DNA from: Ramlibacter cellulosilyticus
GTDB taxonomy: Bacteria; Pseudomonadota; Gammaproteobacteria; Burkholderiales; Burkholderiaceae_C
NCBI RefSeq assembly: GCF_014297465.1
Contig: NZ_JACORT010000001.1
Coordinates: 868,001-932,000 of the forward strand
DNA: 64,000 nucleotides
Direction: 5' to 3'
Position numbers and translations under genes: made by a program. Shown here piece after piece: positions 54,941-63,263 of the stretch. The number at the start of each line of letters is the position of its first letter. Positions within the stretch are counted from its first letter, which is position 1. The notes beneath the pieces are model-generated. The model worked only from the letters and a program-made list of their open reading frames with translations, had not been told where the DNA came from and did not search any database.

Positions 54941-55578
54941 GGCTGCGGGTCCTCCAGGGTGAGCGTGCGGCGCGCCGCGCCGCCGGGCAACGCGGCCTCC
55001 ATGCTGTAGACGCCGCCCGGCACGGCGTCGGACAGCACGAACGCGTATTCGGTGGCCGCCTGCTCCGGGAAGCGGCCGCGGTAGGGATCGTTCAGGAAGG
55101 GCGCCATGCGCACGGTGCGGCCGGGCACCGTGCGGTCGCCCCAGCGGACGGGCGTGTCCGCGATGGTCGCTTCGTCCACCAGCGCCTGCCGCATGCGGCG
55201 GCGGAAGTGCGCGGCCTGGCCTTGCGTGGTGCGCTGCAGGCGCCGCACCTCGCCCTCCAGGAAGTACAGCAGCACGGGGTTGGCGCGCGCTTGCGGGATG
55301 TCCGGTAGCTGCACCGCGCCGCGGCCGGAGAGGTAGGTGCCCTCGACGTCGCAGCAGCGTCCGCCCGCCCCCGTGCGCAAGGTCATCGTCGCGCGGTCGG
55401 TGACGCGCTCCTGGGCCTGCGCATCCTCGACGTAGCGGTAGCGCAGCACGCGCGGTTCGCCGACATTGGCGAGGTGTTCGTGCAGGAAGAGGAGGCGTTC
55501 GGCTTCGGACGGCGGGGGCGGCGGCTGCGCTGCGGCCAGGGGCAGGGCCGCAGCGAGCAGGACTGCGACGGCCTTCAT
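54937..55578 (-). CDS. Secreted protein of unknown function (213 residues) in the xox/mxa operon
   Basis: The protein has a signal peptide (MKAVAVLLAAALPLAAAQ), a Pro-rich linker and a beta-rich body with a vicinal Cys pair (RCCDVEG, 75-76). Motifs that may help a search are RVTDRATMTLRTGAGGRCCD, SGRGAVQLPDIPQARANPVL and FLNDPYRGRFPEQAATEYAF. Its function is unknown; it lies 2 bases after xoxJ and overlaps the next gene by 4, so it is probably a periplasmic maturation factor. Confidence 0.75.
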   Translation of the reverse strand: MKAVAVLLAAALPLAAAQPPPPPSEAERLLFLHEHLANVGEPRVLRYRYVEDAQAQERVTDRATMTLRTGAGGRCCDVEGTYLSGRGAVQLPDIPQARANPVLLYFLEGEVRRLQRTTQGQAAHFRRRMRQALVDEATIADTPVRWGDRTVPGRTVRMAPFLNDPYRGRFPEQAATEYAFVLSDAVPGGVYSMEAALPGGAARRTLTLEDPQP

Positions 55579-55580
55579 GG

Positions 55581-56438
55581 CTACTTGCCGGCCGGGATCG
55601 GCACCAGCGGCACGGCGTATTCGCGCAGGATGGCGAGGATCTGTGCCTGGTTGCGGGCGATGAGCGCCTCGACCTGCTGCTTCCACTGCGGCTCGCCGTA
55701 GCGCACGCCCATGGCGATGGAGAACTCGAAGGGCAGGCCCGGCTCGGACTTCATCGGCACCACCAGGAGTTCGGGCGAGCGCACGCGGCGCGCGAAGAAG
55801 CCGGCGATCGGGCCCCAGACGATGGCGGCGTCGATGCGGCCCTGCGCGAGGTCGCGCTCGATCAGCTGGCCGGGGTACTGGTCCGGGTCCGGGCTCATGA
55901 TCGGGTAGGGCACGCCGCGGTCGACGAGGTCGTGCCGCGCGAGCCAGAGCGACCCCGGCGAGCGGTCGTACACGCCGATGCGCAGGCGGCGCAGCGTCTC
56001 GGGCGGCAGCGCCAGCAGGTCGTCGGAGCTGCGCACCGCGTCCAGGCCCTTGCCCTGGGGGAACACGAGCGCGTACGTGGAGCGGTAGTAGGGCTTCGTC
56101 GCCGAGACCTGGTCGAATTCCGCGGGCACGCCCAGGACGATGTCGCAGCGGTACGGCTCGTCGGGCAGGCGGTAGCGCAGCGTGTTGCGGATGAACGCCA
56201 GCCGGTTGGGGAAGGAGAAGTACGTGAGCGGCAGCCCCAGGTCCTTCGCGAACAGTTCCGCGATGCGGTTCTCGAAGCCTTCGCCCTTCAGGTTGGAGAA
56301 GGGCAGGTTGTTCGGGTCCTGGCACACCTTGAGCACGGTGCGCGGGGAGTCGTCGGGCACGGCCTGCGCCCGCGCGGCGCCGGCCAGGCCGGCCAGCGCC
56401 GCGATCGCGAGTGCAAGCCAGGCCCGGCTGCGCATCAT
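55581..56438 (-). CDS. xoxJ: XoxJ/MxaJ periplasmic binding-like protein
   Basis: This 285-residue protein has a signal peptide (LALAIAALAGLAGAARAQ) and a type II periplasmic-binding fold: LKVCQDPNNLPFSNLKGEGF, NRIAELFAKDLGLPLTYFSF, CDIVLGVPAEFDQVSATKPY, YDRSPGSLWLARHDLVDRGV. That is the MxaJ/XoxJ family, which helps activate methanol dehydrogenase. The ATG at 56438 shares one base with the xoxG stop; the next codon is also ATG. Confidence 0.92.
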   Translation of the reverse strand: MMRSRAWLALAIAALAGLAGAARAQAVPDDSPRTVLKVCQDPNNLPFSNLKGEGFENRIAELFAKDLGLPLTYFSFPNRLAFIRNTLRYRLPDEPYRCDIVLGVPAEFDQVSATKPYYRSTYALVFPQGKGLDAVRSSDDLLALPPETLRRLRIGVYDRSPGSLWLARHDLVDRGVPYPIMSPDPDQYPGQLIERDLAQGRIDAAIVWGPIAGFFARRVRSPELLVVPMKSEPGLPFEFSIAMGVRYGEPQWKQQVEALIARNQAQILAILREYAVPLVPIPAGK

Positions 56439-56845
56439 CACCCCCCGCCTGCCATCGGTTCCACCCGGGCGCGCGTGATGGCGCCGTCGGAGCGCCCCTT
56501 CAGGTACGCGTACAGGGCGTCCAGGTTGTCCATCACCGTCTTGTTGTCCGCAAAGGCCACCATGCCCTTGTCCTGGCGACCCTCGCGCACGACCTTCACG
56601 AATTCGTCCTTGGTCAGCGTCTTCAGGCTCGTGAGCAGCGACGGTCCCACCAGCCCCTCCTGGTTGGCGCCGTGGCAGCGGTCGCAGGCCGCGGCGCGCC
56701 AGGTGCGGAAGCCGGTCATCGTGACGGGGTCGACCTTGTAGCCGTCGACCACCTTGTAGGGTGCCGGGTCCTGGGCCCACGCGCTGCCCCCGGCAAGCGC
56801 CAGGGGCAGCACGATGAACATCAGCCCGCGGGCCACGCGTGTCAT
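56438..56845 (-). CDS. xoxG: Cytochrome c of the XoxF system
   Basis: This 135-residue protein has a signal peptide (VARGLMFIVLPLALAGGSAW) and one heme-binding motif, CDRCH, at residues 54-58. A methionine in KGMVAFADNKTVMDNL can be the second axial ligand. It would accept electrons from the PQQ of XoxF. It shares one base each with xoxF and xoxJ, so the three are translated together. Confidence 0.92.
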   Translation of the reverse strand: MTRVARGLMFIVLPLALAGGSAWAQDPAPYKVVDGYKVDPVTMTGFRTWRAAACDRCHGANQEGLVGPSLLTSLKTLTKDEFVKVVREGRQDKGMVAFADNKTVMDNLDALYAYLKGRSDGAITRARVEPMAGGG

Positions 56846-58662
56846 CAGTTCGGCAGGGTGAAAACGGTCAGGGATCCGCCCAGCTCGGTGTACTTGTTCA
56901 GCTCGCGGTAGCCGCCCACCGCGCCGAGCCCGTCGGTGTCCTTCTCCAGGCCCGCCGCCATGCCGATGCCGGCCCAGCCGCCGATGCCGGAGAACACGCC
57001 CATGTACTGCTTGCCCTTGTGCTCGTACGTGAACACGTTGCCGATGATCCCGGACGGCGTCTTGAACTTGAACAGCTCCTTGGAGATGTTCTTCGCGTCG
57101 ACGCACTTCATGTAGCCCTCGAGCGTGCCGTAGCAGGAGATGCCGCCGGCCGTGTTGAGCGATCCGCTCCACACGGAGAACTTCTCCGGCTTGCTCTGCA
57201 CGATCTTGCCCGTGCCCGCGTCCCACGCGATGTAGTTGCCCATGCCCCCGTGGCTGTTGGGCGCCGGGTACATCGAGAGCGTGGCGCCGACGTAGGGCTG
57301 GCCCGCCGTGTATTCGACCTTGAACGGCTCGTAGTCCATGCACACGTGGTTCGTGGGCACGTAGAACAGCTTCGTGTTCGGGTCGAAGGACGCCGGTTGC
57401 TGGTCCTTGCTGCCCAGCGCCGCGGGGCAGATGCCCTTGGTGTTGACGTCCGGCCCGCCCGCGGCGGTCGAATACTTCTTCACGACCTGCGGCCGCCCGG
57501 TCTTCATGTCGACGTGGGTCGCCCAGTTCACCGCCGGGTCGAACTTCTCGGCGACCAGCAGTTCACCCGTGATGCGGTCCAGCGTGTAGGCGAAGCCGTT
57601 GCGGTCGAAGTGCACCAGCGCCTTGCGCGGCCGGCCCTTCACGTCGATGTCCGCGAGGATCATCTCGTTGATGCCGTCGAAGTCCCACTCGTCGTAGGGC
57701 GTCATCTGGTACACCCACTTCGCGACGCCGGTGTCCACGTCGCGCGCGAAGATGGTCATGGACCACTTGTTGTCGCCGGGGCGCTGCGCCGGATTCCAGG
57801 TGGAAGGATTGCCGGTCCCGTAGTACATCAGGTTCGCGGCCTTGTCGTAGCTGAACCAGCCCCAGGTGGTGCCGCCGCCGATCTTCCACTGGTCGCCCTG
57901 CCAGGTCTTGAGCGACGAGTCGCGGCCCACCGGCGCCATGCGGCCGTCGGTCCAGGTCATCGTCTTCTCGGGATCGAGCAGCATCTCGTTGTCCGGGCCC
58001 GTGCTGTAGCCGCGCCAGACCTGCCGGCCGGTGTTGATGTCGTACGCGGTGATGTAGCCACGCACGCCCCATTCACCGCCGCTGATGCCGGTGATGACCT
58101 TGTCCTTGAAGACGTGCGGTGCGTTGGTGTTGACGGCGCCGACCTTCGGGTCGCCGTTCTTCACCGACCAGACCACCTTGCCCGTCTTGGCGTCGAGCGC
58201 CACGAGCATGCTGTCGGCCTGCTGCAGGAAGACCTTGCCTTCGGCATAGGCCAGGCCGCGGTTCACCGTGTCGCAGCACATCTGCGGGATCACCGCCGGG
58301 TCCTGCTTGGGTTCGTACTTCCAGACGATCTTCTGGTCGTTCAGGTCGATCGCGAACACCTTGTTCGGGAAGGGCGAGTGCAGGTACATCATGTCGCCGA
58401 TCACCAGCGGCGAGCCTTCGTGGCCGCGCAGCACGCCGGTGGAGAAGGTCCACGCGACCTGCAGCTTGCCGACGTTGCCGGCGTTGATCTGCCGCAGCTT
58501 GCTGTAGCGCTGGTTGTACATGTCGCCGGCCTGCATGGCCCAGTTCTTCGGGTCGGCGATGTTCTTCTCGACGTCGGCATTGGCGTGCGCCAGCGCCGGC
58601 ACGGCGAAGAGGAGGGCGGCGACGCACTGCCGCCAGGGGACGCTGCGTCTCATGTCGAACAT
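56845..58662 (-). CDS. xoxF: Lanthanide-type PQQ methanol dehydrogenase
   Basis: This 605-residue beta-propeller enzyme oxidises methanol in the periplasm with PQQ. The signal peptide ends near ALAHANADV. The vicinal disulfide is Cys129-Cys130 ([10 protein letters not shown]). Metal ligands are Glu197 (GGEWGVRG), Asn285 ([10 protein letters not shown]) and Asp327; Asp329 (PYDEWDFDG) is the extra aspartate that marks lanthanide-dependent enzymes, where calcium-type MxaF has alanine. Eight Trp-docking propeller blades are plausible from length. An AAGGAGA ribosome site precedes the ATG. xoxG and xoxJ follow. PQQ synthesis genes are not in the window. The exact XoxF clade was not assigned. Confidence 0.96.
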   Translation of the reverse strand: MFDMRRSVPWRQCVAALLFAVPALAHANADVEKNIADPKNWAMQAGDMYNQRYSKLRQINAGNVGKLQVAWTFSTGVLRGHEGSPLVIGDMMYLHSPFPNKVFAIDLNDQKIVWKYEPKQDPAVIPQMCCDTVNRGLAYAEGKVFLQQADSMLVALDAKTGKVVWSVKNGDPKVGAVNTNAPHVFKDKVITGISGGEWGVRGYITAYDINTGRQVWRGYSTGPDNEMLLDPEKTMTWTDGRMAPVGRDSSLKTWQGDQWKIGGGTTWGWFSYDKAANLMYYGTGNPSTWNPAQRPGDNKWSMTIFARDVDTGVAKWVYQMTPYDEWDFDGINEMILADIDVKGRPRKALVHFDRNGFAYTLDRITGELLVAEKFDPAVNWATHVDMKTGRPQVVKKYSTAAGGPDVNTKGICPAALGSKDQQPASFDPNTKLFYVPTNHVCMDYEPFKVEYTAGQPYVGATLSMYPAPNSHGGMGNYIAWDAGTGKIVQSKPEKFSVWSGSLNTAGGISCYGTLEGYMKCVDAKNISKELFKFKTPSGIIGNVFTYEHKGKQYMGVFSGIGGWAGIGMAAGLEKDTDGLGAVGGYRELNKYTELGGSLTVFTLPN

Positions 58663-58695
58663 GGTTGTCTCCTTGATGGTTTGCGGACAGCGGGA

Positions 58696-59208
58696 TCAGG
58701 CCGGCGCCTGGAAGGGGTGGGCGACGGTGTACTTCTTCTCGACGATCTGGGCCGGGCTCGGCTCGCGGTTGACGGCGCGCTTGATCGATTCCTTGGTGGC
58801 CCGGTAGTTGAACTCCTGGATCTTCTTGTCGTCCTCGGCCTGCCAGTGGATGAACACGCCGACGCAGACGAACAGGTCCTCGGCCTCGGCCAGCGGGATC
58901 GTCCCGTCCTCGACGCAGTCGGCGACCGCCAGCGCGACGCCGTGCTGGGCCGGACCGAACATCTGCACCGCCTGCTTCGCGCCCTTGATCGTCACCTTGT
59001 TGAACATGACCGTGTGCGGCTTGGCCGGCAGGTTCGGCGCCACCACCGCCAGCAGCGAGGTGAAGCCGTCCTTGTTGTTCGTCAGCGCGTTCGCGAAGGC
59101 GGTTTCCGCCGGCGACCCGCGCGGGCCGATGATGAGGTCGATGTGGGCGACCTCGTTGCCCTCGCCGACGAGGGACTCTCCAACCAGCAGGCGATCGATC
59201 TTGGCCAT
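58696..59208 (-). CDS. fae: 5,6,7,8-tetrahydromethanopterin formaldehyde-activating enzyme
   Basis: This 170-residue enzyme condenses formaldehyde with tetrahydromethanopterin. It shows the family start [20 protein letters not shown] with the catalytic histidine at residue 22, then [20 protein letters not shown] and [28 protein letters not shown] ribosome site lies before the ATG. It sits 33 bases upstream of xoxF in the same transcription direction, so the product of methanol oxidation is captured by the next enzyme encoded. Confidence 0.97.
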   Translation of the reverse strand: MAKIDRLLVGESLVGEGNEVAHIDLIIGPRGSPAETAFANALTNNKDGFTSLLAVVAPNLPAKPHTVMFNKVTIKGAKQAVQMFGPAQHGVALAVADCVEDGTIPLAEAEDLFVCVGVFIHWQAEDDKKIQEFNYRATKESIKRAVNREPSPAQIVEKKYTVAHPFQAPA

Positions 59209-59294
59209 GTGTGCTCCTCCGGAAGAAACGGGGACGATGGACGCGGCATGCGCCACGGGCGGACACCTGCTCACATATTCCGTGCCGGGTTGCG

Positions 59295-60185
59295 TCAGGG
59301 CAAACGCGGAGGCGGGACGAGCAGGGCGGCGGTCAATGCGGCGGCCACGCACAGGTCCGCGCTGGTGCCCGGATTGAGCCCGCGCGCCTTGAGGTCTTCG
59401 TCCCAGCGGGCGAACGCCGGGTCGTGGTCCAGCACCGCGCCGGCGCGCGCCCGGGCGCGCCAGGGAGCGGCTTCACGGATGACAGACTGCGCCACCGCGC
59501 CGCCGTGCTTTCGCACAATGTGTGAGTCGGGCAGGGCCGCCGCGAACTCCAGGAAGGCCGCCTGCATGGCACGGGCGCCGGCGTCGCCGGCCGAGCGCGC
59601 CGCCAGCAGGGGCGGCAGCCCGAGCTCGAACACGTCGCCGTACGCGTGCTGGTATTGCCACGCGATGCGGTCGCGGTGCGAGGCGAGCGCCATGGCCTCG
59701 CGCAGGCCGACCGTCGGGGCCGCCTGCACGTCCTGCTCCGCGACGCGGCCGAGCCCGCCCGGGTGCGCCAGCGCGATCGCGCGGTAGGCCGCGCGCGCGT
59801 CGGCGAGGTCGAGCGACTGCAGCACGGCTTCGAGCGCGCCGCGCAAGGTGTCCGCGTCGGTCGTGCCTTCCCCCCGCTCGAAGGCCGCGAGCAGGGGCGC
59901 GCACAGCAGCACGATGCCGAGGTTGGTGTTGCAGTGCACGGCCTGCCAGGCCGCGCGCACGGCGGCTTCTATGCGCTCGCCCACGGTCGCGCCGGCCGCG
60001 CTGATCGGCCCCGCGGACACCGCCGCAGCCGCGATGAACGTGGCGGCATGCATGCCGTGGCCGGCGGAGGCGAAGCTCACGTTGCCCGGCTTGCGGGTCT
60101 GCACGTCCAGCGAGCAGGCCCACAGGAAGGCCTGCCGCCCGCACTCCGCCCGGTCGGCCCGCGCGGGCGCCGGGCTGCGCTTCAC
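59295..60185 (-). CDS. CitG-like (triphosphoribosyl-dephospho-CoA synthase family) protein
   Basis: This 296-residue protein matches the CitG/MdcB family: [60 protein letters not shown] and [20 protein letters not shown]. Classical members make the prosthetic group of citrate lyase, but no lyase is here. Relatives occur in tetrahydromethanopterin gene clusters of methylotrophs, so a ribose-transfer role in cofactor synthesis is likely. It starts at a GTG overlapping the upstream gene by 4 bases. An 86-base gap separates it from fae. Confidence 0.85.
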   Translation of the reverse strand: MKRSPAPARADRAECGRQAFLWACSLDVQTRKPGNVSFASAGHGMHAATFIAAAAVSAGPISAAGATVGERIEAAVRAAWQAVHCNTNLGIVLLCAPLLAAFERGEGTTDADTLRGALEAVLQSLDLADARAAYRAIALAHPGGLGRVAEQDVQAAPTVGLREAMALASHRDRIAWQYQHAYGDVFELGLPPLLAARSAGDAGARAMQAAFLEFAAALPDSHIVRKHGGAVAQSVIREAAPWRARARAGAVLDHDPAFARWDEDLKARGLNPGTSADLCVAAALTAALLVPPPRLP

Positions 60186-61135
60186 GCCTGCAGCCGGCGC
60201 TCGCGCCCGGCGCACTTGCGCTCCAGCAGGTCGCGCACGAGCGCCTGCGCGATGCTGGCCCGCGTCACGCGCTGCAGCCCTTGCCAGGCCGCCACGCCGT
60301 TCACCTCGATCACCTGCGCGCCTTCGCGCGTGGGCAGCAGGTCGACGCCGGCGTAGTCCAGGTCGAGCGCGCGCGTGGCCGCCTCCGCGAGCCGCGCAAG
60401 TTCCGGCCCCGGCCCGTCCGCCAGGGCTTGCGGCTCGCAGCGCGCGCCCTGGGCCACGTTGTGCACCCAGTGCTCGCTCACGCGGCGCATCGCGGCGAAG
60501 GCATGGCCGCCGATCACCAGCACGCGGAAGTCGTGGCCCGGATGCGTGAGCGGCGGCAGGAAGCGCTGCAGGTGGGCCACCTGCCCGTAGGCGCCGTCCA
60601 GCGCCGGCAGCGGCACGTGCGCGCCGTCCACCCAGCCCACGCGCTGCAGCCCCGCCCCTTGCGAGCCGAACAGCGGCTTGAGCACGAGCGAATGGCCCGC
60701 CGCGCTCTCGCGGTGGACGAGCTGCTGGGCCGCGGCAGGCGATTCCATCGTCCAGGTGGGCGGCGTCGGCACGCCCGCCGCGTGCAGCAGCACGCTCGTC
60801 ATGGACTTGTCGACGCTGCGCTCGATGGCGCGCGCGTCGTTGTAGACCGGCACGCCGCACTCGCGCAAGGCATGCAGCACGCCCAGCCGCCGCGTCACCT
60901 GCTCGAAGCTGCCGCCCGCGATGCCGCGGACGATGGCCGCATCGGGCAGGGCCTGGCCGAAGCCGGGAAGGACCAGGCCGTGCCACGCGTGCGTCGTGTC
61001 CATGCGGCAGTGGGCGAGGTCCACGCAGCGGCCGGTGCAACCGTGCTCGCGCAAGGCGCGCAGCAACTCGCGGGTGTGCCAGCCCGTCTCGTCGGTGAGG
61101 ATGGCCACGCGCAGGCCGGCCGCGCGCTGGATCAC
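60182..61135 (-). CDS. ATP-grasp ligase, RimK-like
   Basis: This 317-residue protein has the ATP-grasp fold of RimK: VYNDARAIERSVDKSMTSVL, AAGHSLVLKPLFGSQGAGLQ, HDFRVLVIGGHAFAAMRRVS and DLLPTREGAQVIEVNGVAAW. In archaea related enzymes add glutamate to tetrahydromethanopterin (MptN), and the cluster setting suggests a similar step. It starts at GTG (61135), overlapping the mch stop by 4 bases. Confidence 0.88.
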   Translation of the reverse strand: MIQRAAGLRVAILTDETGWHTRELLRALREHGCTGRCVDLAHCRMDTTHAWHGLVLPGFGQALPDAAIVRGIAGGSFEQVTRRLGVLHALRECGVPVYNDARAIERSVDKSMTSVLLHAAGVPTPPTWTMESPAAAQQLVHRESAAGHSLVLKPLFGSQGAGLQRVGWVDGAHVPLPALDGAYGQVAHLQRFLPPLTHPGHDFRVLVIGGHAFAAMRRVSEHWVHNVAQGARCEPQALADGPGPELARLAEAATRALDLDYAGVDLLPTREGAQVIEVNGVAAWQGLQRVTRASIAQALVRDLLERKCAGRERRLQA

Positions 61136-62121
61136 GGCAGGCCTTCGTCCTGCCAGACCGCGCGCAGCAGGTCCATGCGCAGGTGGCCCGCGTGCCAGGT
61201 GCGGCCGGAGCCGAGGTGGCTCACCCAGACCTGGGCGGGCGCGAACAGGGCGCCGTCGAGCTTGTAGAAGTCGTGCCCCGCCTCGGCGAACAGGGCGCCG
61301 AAGGAGCGCCCGTGCTGGGGCGAGTTGACGGAAGGCAGCTTGCGCGCGAGCGCGTGGGCGGCATCGGCGCCGCCCGTCACGGTGAGGTGCACCTGGCCGC
61401 CGTAGAGGATCGCGTCGTTGGTGCGCGCCATCGCTTCCAGCGGGTCGGCGCCGGGCGCGGGCAGGGGCGCGCAGGCCGTGCCTTCGACGATGTCCTGCAG
61501 CGGGAAGGCGAGCGCGTGCGCCCGGTGCAGGGCGACCTCGAGCACGCGCGCGACGACCTGCGTCGTGCCGGCAAAGCTCGCGGTGGGCGTCAGCACGAAC
61601 GCCAGGCCTGCCGGCGCGAGGCCGCAGTCGCGCAGCACCTTGTCGACGATCACCGCGGGCGGCGGGCGGTCGACCTCCAGCACGAGCACGCCGCGGTCGG
61701 CGGCGTCGCGGTAGCGCAGCTCCTCGAACAGCGGCTCGCGGCAGGCGAGCGCGCGCGCGGGGCCCGAGCCGAGCGCGAAGAACTTCCTGCCCCCGCCTTC
61801 CTCCTTGCTCGCGGACAGGCTCCAGCCGGCGTACTGGCTCGCGAGGCAGGCGAGCACGGGTTGCGAGCTGCGCACGTGCAGCCAGTCGGGCCAGCCTTCG
61901 CGGGGCGCCGAGGACAGGCGCACCGTGCCCAGGCCGCCCATGCACAGCTGCGCGACGTGCAGGCCGGCTTCGACGCTGCCGCGCGCCGCGATGCCGGCAT
62001 CGACGAGGGTGGCGCCCGAGGCGTCGCGCGTGACGGCGAGCCGCAGCCGGTCGGCGTCCTGCAGCAGGCGGTCCAGGAGCGGCGCCGCGAGCGCGTTGAC
62101 GCTGGGCTGGGGCGCATTCAT
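61132..62121 (-). CDS. mch: Methenyltetrahydromethanopterin cyclohydrolase
   Basis: This 329-residue enzyme hydrolyses methenyl- to formyl-tetrahydromethanopterin. Family motifs are VQLCMGGLGTVRLSS-like (QLCMGGLGTVRL), ASQYAGWSLSASKEEGGGRK, FALGSGPARALACREPLFEE and TNDAILYGGQVHLTV. Length matches the family. It overlaps its neighbours by 4 bases on both sides. Confidence 0.96.
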   Translation of the reverse strand: MNAPQPSVNALAAPLLDRLLQDADRLRLAVTRDASGATLVDAGIAARGSVEAGLHVAQLCMGGLGTVRLSSAPREGWPDWLHVRSSQPVLACLASQYAGWSLSASKEEGGGRKFFALGSGPARALACREPLFEELRYRDAADRGVLVLEVDRPPPAVIVDKVLRDCGLAPAGLAFVLTPTASFAGTTQVVARVLEVALHRAHALAFPLQDIVEGTACAPLPAPGADPLEAMARTNDAILYGGQVHLTVTGGADAAHALARKLPSVNSPQHGRSFGALFAEAGHDFYKLDGALFAPAQVWVSHLGSGRTWHAGHLRMDLLRAVWQDEGLP

Positions 62122-63254
62122 GCGGCGAGTTCCTCTTCCTGCGCGAGGCGGGCCCGAACGCCCGCGGCACGCGCGTCGAGTTCGCGCACCACCGCGTCCT
62201 GGTCGCTGCCGCAGGCGCTGACGCTGCACACCGGTTCGCCCGGCGCGAAGGTCGCGCCGGCCACGGGGAGGTCGTGGCAGTGCGTGCTGCGGGCCAGGTC
62301 CGCCGCGAGCGCGGCACCAACGCGGCAGGCGCGGTCCGCGAAGACGATGAGGTTGCCGCGCACGCCGCCCGCGTGCGCCGGCGGCCCTGGCGGCAGCCAG
62401 CCCTGCACGGCGCGCACGTGGGCATCGACCAGCCCGGCAGGCCATGCCGCGTCGTGCAGCACCATGGTGGCCGAGGGCCGCGGATTCACTTCCAGCAGCC
62501 AGGCATGCTGCCCGTGCGCGATGAAGTCCAGGCTCGCCAGGCCGCGCAGGCCGAACACCGGCACGAGCAGCGCGAGGATCGCTTCCATGCGGCGCGCGAG
62601 CACCGCGTCGCGCACCGGGCCGATCGCACCGTGGTACACGAAGGGCGCGTCGCCCAGCGGCCGCACCAGCAGCCGGTTGAGCGCCACCACGCGCGCGTGG
62701 GCGCCGTCGGCGAGGAACAGCACCGACATGGGCACGCCCGGCTGGAAGCGTTGCCAGTACACGCCGGTCGTGCGCGCGTCGTCCTCCGCCGCACGGATGT
62801 GCCAGCCGCCCGATGCGCCCGCATCCTTGGCGAGCCAGCCCGCGGGATCCGCGGGGGACTGGAAGGCGATCGCCGGATGTTCCAGCCCAAGACGGTCCAG
62901 CTTGCCGAAGAAGCTCGCCGGAGCGCGCACGCGCCGCATGGCTTCACCCGCCATGCCCAGCAGCGGCAGTCCGGCGATGCGCTGGTCCAGGGCTTCGGGC
63001 ATGCCTTCGAAGCCGCTGCCGGCCACCCAACCGAGCACGCCGGGTTCGCGCGAAGCGCGCTCCAGCGCCCCGCGCAGCAGTCCGGGCGCGATCGCGAACG
63101 CGGCCGGGTCGCCGATGCGCTCCCAGCGCGCGCAGGCGCGCCAGGTGTCCGCGTCGCCGAACAGGTCGAGGGCGACCACGCGCCAGCCTGCCCGCGTCGC
63201 GGATTCGGCGAGCGGCCTCACCCACAGGCCGGCGACGACGAGGCTGCCGCGCAT
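62118..63254 (-). CDS. ATP-grasp domain protein of the tetrahydromethanopterin cluster
   Basis: This 378-residue protein has an ATP-grasp-like core: RAPASFFGKLDRLGLEHPAI, GASGGWHIRAAEDDARTTGV, VYWQRFQPGVPMSVLFLADG and GLASLDFIAHGQHAWLLEVN with the conserved NPRPSAT metal-binding end. The N-terminus (MRGSLVVAGLWVRPLAESAT) is Rossmann-like. Members lie beside mch and mtdB in methylotrophs and are thought to help make the cofactor; the reaction is not known to me. It starts 9 bases after mtdB. Confidence 0.87.
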   Translation of the reverse strand: MRGSLVVAGLWVRPLAESATRAGWRVVALDLFGDADTWRACARWERIGDPAAFAIAPGLLRGALERASREPGVLGWVAGSGFEGMPEALDQRIAGLPLLGMAGEAMRRVRAPASFFGKLDRLGLEHPAIAFQSPADPAGWLAKDAGASGGWHIRAAEDDARTTGVYWQRFQPGVPMSVLFLADGAHARVVALNRLLVRPLGDAPFVYHGAIGPVRDAVLARRMEAILALLVPVFGLRGLASLDFIAHGQHAWLLEVNPRPSATMVLHDAAWPAGLVDAHVRAVQGWLPPGPPAHAGGVRGNLIVFADRACRVGAALAADLARSTHCHDLPVAGATFAPGEPVCSVSACGSDQDAVVRELDARAAGVRARLAQEEELAA

Positions 63255-63263
63255 GGCGCTCCT

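Noticed and set aside
56845..58662. Ethanol-type PQQ dehydrogenase or calcium-type MxaF
   Set aside because: The Asp-x-Asp motif, the xoxG/xoxJ neighbours and fae upstream fit XoxF; there is no fused cytochrome domain as in quinohemoproteins and no mxaI.
59295..60185. Citrate or malonate decarboxylase cofactor gene (citG/mdcB)
   Set aside because: No citrate lyase or malonate decarboxylase subunits are present and the gene is coupled to tetrahydromethanopterin genes.
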